A stretch of DNA of 38,245 nt from NCBI GenBank assembly GCA_902470695.1, contig CABRHH010000026.1, positions 1-38,245 on the forward strand, read 5' to 3'. The position numbers were made by a program, and so were the translations under genes. This DNA is from an uncultured Collinsella sp. GTDB lineage: Bacteria > Actinomycetota > Coriobacteriia > Coriobacteriales > Coriobacteriaceae. Below the pieces are notes generated by a model. It had not been told where the DNA came from, did not search any database, and was given only the letters and a program-made list of their open reading frames with translations. Of this stretch, positions 33,083 through 38,245 are shown one piece after another; the first letter of the stretch is position 1; each line of letters begins with the position of its first letter.

Positions 33083-33126
33083 AGACGCCCATACCGTTCA
33101 CCCGTGGGCGAACGGCAGGGGCGTCT
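33083..33126 (-). terminator. hairpin between ftsQ and ftsZ
   Basis: AGACGCCC (33083-33090) pairs with GGGCGTCT (33119-33126), and inside it CCGTTC pairs with GAACGG. It starts about 9 bp after the ftsQ stop. There is no T run, so it may partly end or stabilise the mur-ftsQ mRNA. The AT-rich stretch between it and ftsZ (32960-33060) includes TTGACT and is the likely place for an ftsZ promoter. Confidence 0.5.
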
Positions 33127-33134
33127 GTTCACAC

Positions 33135-34529
33135 TCACTGCGGCGCGCTGCGGAACGTGTAGGCGCCCGGTTCGCGCACGTTGATATAGGTGACCCCCGT
33201 CTGCTCCTCAAGCAGGCGCGTGACCACCCGCTCCTTCTCGGTGATGTTGTCGGGGTCGCCGAGCGAGACCTCCACACCCGAGGTCAGGTTCGCCGAGATG
33301 GCCTCAACCGAAGCGATGGAGAGGTCCTTCACCTGCTCCAGGAACGACGAAGAGAAGCCCCGCGCGTACTCGAGGCCCGCCAGCACCACCTCGGAGCTCA
33401 CCGCCTTGCCGCTCGACGGATTGGCATCGGAGGGGACATCGGTGAGCAGCAGCGCGCTGTTGTCGCGCGCGACCTGCAGGGCGGCGTCAACCCCGGACAG
33501 CACGGTTGCGCCCTCCGGCCAGCTGCCGTCGGATGAGGCCGCAACTTCGTTGCCCTCGGCATCCACCGCCACCGACAGCGACAGCGGGGCGATCCAGATG
33601 CCATCGTCGCTGATTGCCCAGGCGATGTCGTCGGAGGTGATGTAGGCCACCGCGCGCACGGTGCGCTCGTGCGGCGTGATGATAAGGGTGTGCGGGAACT
33701 TCCGCTCGATCTGCACGCCGTCGATCCAGGGATTGGCGGTGAGCGACGCGGTGATGGAGGCCTCGTCCACGTTGAGCAGGGTGGTGCCGTCGGGCACCTG
33801 CACGAGCTGCTCGACGGTCTGCTGGTCCACATGCGCGCTGCCCTTCACCTGGATGTCGGTGGCAGCCAGAAGCGGCGAGTTGGCGACAACGAGGGCCACC
33901 AGCGCCAGCAGCACCAGCACGCCTGCGGCGATGAGGACCGGACCGCGCTTGAGGTGCGGCAGCGGCAGGCGGCCGAGCACCGCCGCGGCGCCGGAAAACG
34001 CCCGCGCGAGCGGCGCGGGTGCACCCGCGGCCTTCTGCGGCTTCGGACGGGCCGGGCCGGCCGCGCCGCCCTGCGGGCGCTTGGGCGCGCCCACCTTCGG
34101 CATGCGCAGGATGGGGCGGGCGGAGGAGGGGCCCTTTGCCAGGGGGCGAGAGGGCGCCGGTTGGACAGAAGGGGCGGACGTGCGGCGCGGAGCGGCCTTC
34201 ACGGTTGCCGGAACGGTGCGCGGCGCGGTATGGGAAGTGCGCTTGCGCGGGGAGATGGGGTGCGAAGCGGCAGGCGCGCCCGCGCGATGCGGAACCGAAC
34301 GCACGGCGGGGCGAGACGGGGCGGGGCGGGCGGCAGCGGACCGACCTGAGCCTGAACGGACAGCGGTGCGCGGAGAGGGCGGACGGGGCGCGGCGGGGCG
34401 GGCCGACGCCGAGGCGGGACGGGAGCCCGACGAGCTGCGCGGCGAGCGCGCAGACGAGGCACGGCGAAAGGTGGGCTTGGCGCCCTTAGAACCCGAGGAA
34501 TTTGACTTCTGGCTGAAGCTCGATGCCAT
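33135..34529 (-). CDS. ftsQ: cell division protein FtsQ/DivIB with long N-terminal tail
   Basis: This 464-residue bitopic membrane protein links FtsB/FtsL and the septal synthase to the ring. Residues 1-195 are cytoplasmic, low-complexity and basic (R, S, P and A dominate; few acidic residues). One membrane helix follows at about 197-217. The POTRA domain comes next (about 223-292, with VDQQTVEQLVQVPDGTTLLN and NPWIDGVQIERKFP), then the FtsQ beta domain (about 293-455). Most FtsQ proteins are 250-350 residues, so the tail is exceptional. The ATG has GGAG 4-5 nt upstream. The first 44 bp overlap the end of murB, so the genes are coupled. Confidence 0.9.
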   Translation of the reverse strand: MASSFSQKSNSSGSKGAKPTFRRASSARSPRSSSGSRPASASARPAAPRPPSPRTAVRSGSGRSAAARPAPSRPAVRSVPHRAGAPAASHPISPRKRTSHTAPRTVPATVKAAPRRTSAPSVQPAPSRPLAKGPSSARPILRMPKVGAPKRPQGGAAGPARPKPQKAAGAPAPLARAFSGAAAVLGRLPLPHLKRGPVLIAAGVLVLLALVALVVANSPLLAATDIQVKGSAHVDQQTVEQLVQVPDGTTLLNVDEASITASLTANPWIDGVQIERKFPHTLIITPHERTVRAVAYITSDDIAWAISDDGIWIAPLSLSVAVDAEGNEVAASSDGSWPEGATVLSGVDAALQVARDNSALLLTDVPSDANPSSGKAVSSEVVLAGLEYARGFSSSFLEQVKDLSIASVEAISANLTSGVEVSLGDPDNITEKERVVTRLLEEQTGVTYINVREPGAYTFRSAPQ

Positions 34530-35397
34530 GGGTCTCCTTAACCCTATCGTGAATGTGCCTGATCACCGCCACCACGTCGGCCGCAGAGGCAGTGCCCGTG
34601 TTGACAATAAAGTTAGCGTGGACCAAGGATACCTCGGCCCCTCCCACCGAAAAACCCTTCAATCCGCATTCCTCGATCAGGGCCCCCACCGCGCGGTCGG
34701 GCGGGTTGCGGAACACCGAACCGCACGACGGCACCCCCACCGGCTGGGTGCGGCGGCGGCGCGCCAGCGAGCGCTCCATGCGGGCGCGGATGTCATCTTT
34801 GGCCGCCGGCTTCAAGCGCAAGGTGACCTCGAGCACGATCTCGTCGCGCGGCAGGCTGCAGCTGCGATAGGACCACACCAGCTCGTCCTGACCGTAGTGG
34901 CGAATCCCCTCGCCGGGCTTGTAGGTCACCACGTCGGCCACGAGCGAGCCAATCCACTCGGTGCGCGAGCCGGCGTTCATGGAGATCGCGCCCCCCACCG
35001 TGCCGGGGATGCCGACGGCGAACTCCAGGCCGGACAGCCCCCGCGTGAGCGCCTCATTCACCAGGCGCGCGAGCATGGCGCCAGCACCCACGGTGAGGGT
35101 GCAGCCGTCGTCGGCCACCACGAACCGCGCAAACTCGCGCCCCAGCGTGATGACCGCGCCGGGATAGCCGTCGTCGGCCACGAGCAGGTTGGACCCCTTG
35201 CCGATGATGACCCAGGGCACCCGCTCGCGCGTGAGCGCATCGACCGTGCGCCTGAGCGAGTGGTAGCTGTGGCAGGTGATGAACAGCTCCGCCTTCCCGC
35301 CGATGCGGTAGCTCGTATGGCGCGCGAGCTTCTCCTGCTCGGTGACGTCGGTGTCGATCAGGCCCGACAGCGCCATGAAGGCGTTAAAGGTACTCAC
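34486..35397 (-). CDS. murB: UDP-N-acetylenolpyruvoylglucosamine reductase
   Basis: This 303-residue FAD enzyme reduces enolpyruvyl-UDP-GlcNAc to UDP-MurNAc with NADPH. FAD-binding segments are SYRIGGKAELFI (about 29-40), IGKGSNLLVADDGYPG (about 64-79) and VGIPGTVGGAISMNAGS (about 128-144). The catalytic serine region is PSCGSVFRNP (near 225), and the C-terminal part has GLKGFSVGGAEVSLVHANFIVN. The start is GTG at 35397; GGAGG lies 11 nt upstream inside the murC end. The stop codon lies 44 bp inside ftsQ. Confidence 0.95.
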   Translation of the reverse strand: MSTFNAFMALSGLIDTDVTEQEKLARHTSYRIGGKAELFITCHSYHSLRRTVDALTRERVPWVIIGKGSNLLVADDGYPGAVITLGREFARFVVADDGCTLTVGAGAMLARLVNEALTRGLSGLEFAVGIPGTVGGAISMNAGSRTEWIGSLVADVVTYKPGEGIRHYGQDELVWSYRSCSLPRDEIVLEVTLRLKPAAKDDIRARMERSLARRRRTQPVGVPSCGSVFRNPPDRAVGALIEECGLKGFSVGGAEVSLVHANFIVNTGTASAADVVAVIRHIHDRVKETHGIELQPEVKFLGF

Positions 35398-35400
35398 GGC

Positions 35401-36828
35401 CTAGCGCGCCTCCATCTCGGCCACGTGCTCAAGCCACTCCGGGCCCACGGTGGTCACGTCGCCGGCGCCCATGGTGATCAGCAGGTCGCCCGCCGACACC
35501 TCCTCATCGAGCAGGCGCATGAGGGCGGGGTGGTCGGCCACATAACGAACGGCCTTGCCCGGGTGCGCCAGGCGGATGCGGTCGGCAAGCATCTTGGAGG
35601 TGACCCCGGGAATGGGCATCTCGCCGGCCGGGAACACGTCGATCAAGATCACGGTGTCGGCATCGGCGAACGCCTCGGCGAACTCGTCGGCGAGCGCCTG
35701 CAGACGCGAATACCGATGCGGCTGGAACACCACGACCACATGCTCGAAGTCCAGGGCGGAAGCCGCCTTGAGCGTGGCGGTGACCTCGGTGGGGTGATGG
35801 CCGTAGTCATCCATGACCGCCACGCCGCGCGCATCGCCCACGTGCGTGAACCGGCGGCGCACCCCCTCGAAGCTCGACAGCGCCGCGGCGGCGCGCTCCG
35901 TATCGAGCCCGAGCACGAAGGCGGCCGTCAGCGAGGCCGCGGCGTTCAGCATGTTGTGCGCGCCGGGGTTGCTCTTGATCGAGACCTCGTGCTCGCTTCG
36001 GTCGGGCAGCGTCACGGTGAAGGTGCTGCCGATGGTGTGGCGGGCGGGGCGAGCCGCAACCGTGACGTCGCAGGCATCCGAGAACCCGTAGGTGAGCACC
36101 GTGCGGCCCGTGCTGCGGGCGAGCTCGACCAGGCGCGGGTCCTCGCCGCACACGATCACTGTGCCGTCTGGCCCCACCAGGCCCATGAAGGTGCAGAACG
36201 TCTCCTCGATCTGCTCGAGGGAATCGTAATGGTCCATGTGGTCGGCCTCGACGTTGGTGACCACCACCACGTTCGGGTCGAGGAACAGAAACGAGCTGTC
36301 CGACTCGTCGGCCTCGGCGACGAAATAGGCGCCCGAGCCGTTCTTGCCGTTGGTGTCGTAGCCCTCGACGATGCCGCCAATCAGAAAGCTCGGATCGAGC
36401 TCCATGCGGTCCAGCATGGTGGCCACCATGCTGGAGGTCGTGGTCTTGCCGTGCGTGCCCGCCACGGCCACGGTGGTGTAGCCCCACGACAGCGCCGAGA
36501 GCATCTTGGCGCGCGGCCACACCGGGATACCGAGCTCGCGGGCGCGCATGAGCTCGGGATTGGTCTCGGGAATGGCCGTGGAGACGACCACGACGTCGGG
36601 CGCCACCGCGTCGATCGTGGACGCCTCGTGCCCGATATGGATGTCCACCCCGGCGCGCATGAGCTGGCGGATGTAGCGCGAGGTCTTGAGGTCGGAGCCG
36701 GTGACGGTGAAGCCGCGCTCGTGCAGCACCAGCGCGATGCCGCTCATGCCGGCGCCGCCGATGCCGATGAAGTGCGCCCGCTTGAAGGTGGGCGCCGTGG
36801 TGGATTCGGGTACAGCTATGGTCGACAT
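35401..36828 (-). CDS. murC: UDP-N-acetylmuramate--L-alanine ligase
   Basis: This 475-residue Mur ligase adds L-alanine to UDP-MurNAc with ATP. The N-terminal Rossmann segment is HFIGIGGAGMSGIALVL (about 20-36). The ATP loop is GTHGKTTTSSM (about 119-129). EADESDSSFL (about 169-178) binds metal, and HNMLNAAASLTAAF (start at about 295) and DDYGHHPTEV (start at about 341) are typical of MurC. The ATG has GAGGAG upstream. A TATACT on the minus strand at 36875-36880, in the 83-bp gap after murG, could be a -10 for murC, though a good -35 is lacking. Confidence 0.96.
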   Translation of the reverse strand: MSTIAVPESTTAPTFKRAHFIGIGGAGMSGIALVLHERGFTVTGSDLKTSRYIRQLMRAGVDIHIGHEASTIDAVAPDVVVVSTAIPETNPELMRARELGIPVWPRAKMLSALSWGYTTVAVAGTHGKTTTSSMVATMLDRMELDPSFLIGGIVEGYDTNGKNGSGAYFVAEADESDSSFLFLDPNVVVVTNVEADHMDHYDSLEQIEETFCTFMGLVGPDGTVIVCGEDPRLVELARSTGRTVLTYGFSDACDVTVAARPARHTIGSTFTVTLPDRSEHEVSIKSNPGAHNMLNAAASLTAAFVLGLDTERAAAALSSFEGVRRRFTHVGDARGVAVMDDYGHHPTEVTATLKAASALDFEHVVVVFQPHRYSRLQALADEFAEAFADADTVILIDVFPAGEMPIPGVTSKMLADRIRLAHPGKAVRYVADHPALMRLLDEEVSAGDLLITMGAGDVTTVGPEWLEHVAEMEAR

Positions 36829-36911
36829 CAGGTCTCCTCGAGCATTCGGTGCAGGTATTCAGTCAATGCGGTCTAGTATACGCCATCGCCCGGACGCCGC
36901 CCGCCCTCGCA

Positions 36912-38048
36912 TCAGCGGCGCTCGCCCGCGATGCGGATGAGCGCGTCGGCCAGCGCCGCTGCAGCCCGATCCTGGCCCAGGCCGCGCGCGGCGCGCGCCA
37001 TGGCGGCACGGCGCGACGGAGAGGCCAGCAGATCGAGCAGGTCGGCACGGAAGGCGTCCGCGTCGATCGCGTCGTCGGCGAACATCACCGCGGCGCCGGC
37101 ATCCACCAGGTAGCGGGCGTTCGTGGTCTGATGGTCGGCGGTGGCGTGCGGATAGGGCACGAGTACCGACGGGACGGCCAGTGCGGCGATCTCGGCCACC
37201 GAGGAGGCGCCGGAGCGCGACAGCACCACGTCGGCGGCGGCCAGCGCATCCCCCATGTTCTCGATATAGGGACGCACCCGCCAGCGGCGCCGCTCCTCCT
37301 CGCTCAAATCGAGCGCCGCGAGCGTGTCCTCGTAGCCATCCTTTCCGGTGGAGTGGACCACGTACAGGTCGTCCATGCCGAGCAGGTCGCGCTTGAGCTG
37401 GGCCAGGCGCTCGTTGATGTGGCGCGCGCCGAGCGAACCGCCGAACACGAGCAGCAGCCGCGCGCCCTCGGGCACCGCAAACGCGGCGCGCCCGCGCGCA
37501 CGGTCGCCGGCAAGCACGCAGCGGCGCACGGGGTTGCCGGTGAGCTCGATGGCGGTCTGCGCGCCGCAGTGACGCCGGAAGATCTCCTCGACGCTCGGCT
37601 GCGCGATCGCGATCAGGCGCGCCAGCTTGGCCGCCTGCTTGTTGGCCAGGCCCGGCACCGAATTCTGCTCGTGCAGGGCAACGGGGATCCCGAGCTTGGA
37701 GGCGGCCCGCACGAGCGGCAGCTCCACATAGGCGCCGAAGCCGATGGCGACATCGGGGCGCAGGGACGCATCCGCGCGAAACGCGCGCACCAAGCGGCGC
37801 TGCTCATGGGCCAGATGCGTGAGCGCGGAGGCAAGCGTCCACGGGCGGCTGCGGTCGAATCCGCTCACCTCGACCGGGAAGAAGTCGAAGCCCGCCTGGG
37901 GCACCAGCGTACCTTCGAGCCGCCGGCTCTGCCCGAAGAAGCGCACAGCGCATCCGCGGTCGCGCAGCTCCTCGGCCACGGCGAGTGCGGGGTTCACATG
38001 GCCGGCGGTGCCGCCGGCGGCGATGGCAACGGTGAGGTTATCGGTCAT
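36912..38048 (-). CDS. murG: UDP-GlcNAc--lipid I GlcNAc transferase MurG
   Basis: This 378-residue membrane-associated glycosyltransferase adds GlcNAc to lipid I to make lipid II. Its motifs are AAGGTAGHVNPALAVAEEL (10-28, the first G loop), GFGAYVELPLVRAA and ALHEQNSVPGLANK (about 103-135), GGSLGARHINE (about 197-207) and the UDP-GlcNAc site SRSGASSVAEIAAL (start at about 273). The frame is open to the window edge, but the ATG at 38048 has AAGGGG 6 nt before it and begins the domain. Its first 11 bases overlap the end of an upstream reading frame, probably ftsW. Confidence 0.95.
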   Translation of the reverse strand: MTDNLTVAIAAGGTAGHVNPALAVAEELRDRGCAVRFFGQSRRLEGTLVPQAGFDFFPVEVSGFDRSRPWTLASALTHLAHEQRRLVRAFRADASLRPDVAIGFGAYVELPLVRAASKLGIPVALHEQNSVPGLANKQAAKLARLIAIAQPSVEEIFRRHCGAQTAIELTGNPVRRCVLAGDRARGRAAFAVPEGARLLLVFGGSLGARHINERLAQLKRDLLGMDDLYVVHSTGKDGYEDTLAALDLSEEERRRWRVRPYIENMGDALAAADVVLSRSGASSVAEIAALAVPSVLVPYPHATADHQTTNARYLVDAGAAVMFADDAIDADAFRADLLDLLASPSRRAAMARAARGLGQDRAAAALADALIRIAGERR

Positions 38049-38245
38049 AGCGACCCCTTTCACGTGTTCGAGGGCCCGAGCGGCCCCGATCGGCACCCGA
38101 CGGGCGACCGTCGGCCGTGCGCGGCCCTTCCTGGCGCAGGCGGTCGGCAGCCTGCGCACCCAGATCGACGCGCGTGTAGCCGCCCAGCGGCACGGGACGT
38201 CCGCGGCCTGGGCGCCCGTCCGGCGCGGGTCGGCCCGCCGCATCC
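38038..38245 (-). CDS. C-terminal tail of upstream gene, probably ftsW (partial)
   Basis: In the frame that ends with TAA at 38038-38040, 68 codons are open to the window edge with strong GC3 bias in their first half. The peptide is hydrophilic and basic (it includes VPLGGYTRVDLGAQAADR and ends RERGRYDR). In clusters of this order ftsW precedes murG and often ends in a basic cytoplasmic tail, so this is the likely identity. The membrane part lies outside the window, so the name is unproved. Confidence 0.45.
   Translation of the reverse strand, partial: DAAGRPAPDGRPGRGRPVPLGGYTRVDLGAQAADRLRQEGPRTADGRPSGADRGRSGPRTRERGRYDR

Noticed and set aside
33661..36876. A 1071-codon plus-strand open frame
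   Set aside because: It lies antisense to ftsQ, murB and murC, whose motifs are clear. Its peptide is rich in H, R, G and A, as expected for a GC-rich shadow frame.

Overview
The window is GC-rich bacterial chromosome with dense genes, short intergenic gaps and many 4-bp start/stop overlaps. It suggests an actinobacterium of the class Coriobacteriia, and a Collinsella-like gut species is my best guess. The grounds are the cell-division layout (FtsQ and FtsZ adjacent with no FtsA, plus SepF, YggT and DivIVA downstream), a firmicute-like galK/galT pair, an MscL with a C-terminal zinc ribbon, and dispersed GGGGACGGGGTCG repeats. This is inference from content; no database search was possible.

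Layout. 35-190: tRNA-Gly and tRNA-Pro with a shared promoter, then about 0.85 kb without a convincing gene. 1048-4225: an ABC-2 type exporter operon on the minus strand (possible small membrane protein, two permeases, ATPase, membrane-anchored protein). 4351-4551: a degenerate ~44-bp direct repeat array. 4761-7130: a CLC transporter with fluoride-type motifs and a diacylglycerol-kinase-family lipid kinase. 7127-12566: a galactose locus, with a LacI-family regulator divergent from galM-galK-galT and a palindromic operator between them. 12692-17710: a 14-TM drug efflux pump with a striking leader hairpin, mscL, a nitroreductase and metY. 17867-22213: two homologous clusters of GGGGACGGGGTCG repeats, and next to the first a 30-bp tandem array, bracket a GH28 glycosidase and a GPH-family sugar transporter. 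22242-23309: a YigZ protein and the RNase P RNA gene.

23518-38245 is a long minus-strand division and cell-wall cluster. In transcription order it reads (ftsW end)-murG-murC-murB-ftsQ-ftsZ-pgeF-[pstS-pstC-pstA-pstB-phoU]-yggS-sepF-yggT-divIVA. The high-affinity phosphate uptake operon sits inside what is usually a continuous ftsZ-pgeF-yggS-sepF-yggT-divIVA string, and pstS overlaps pgeF.

How they work together. MurG, MurC and MurB make the peptidoglycan precursor used by FtsW at the septum. FtsZ forms the ring, SepF probably tethers it to the membrane in place of FtsA, FtsQ links it to the septal synthase, and DivIVA marks curved membrane. GalM, GalK and GalT carry galactose into UDP-sugar metabolism. 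The GH28 enzyme and its transporter look like a small pectin-oligosaccharide cassette.

Most unusual parts: the inverted/direct 30-bp array with the paired repeat clusters around the GH28 cassette; a leader ORF plus 18-bp hairpin with its own promoter upstream of the efflux pump; a nested ~97-nt structure just after ftsZ; and the pst insertion in the division cluster.
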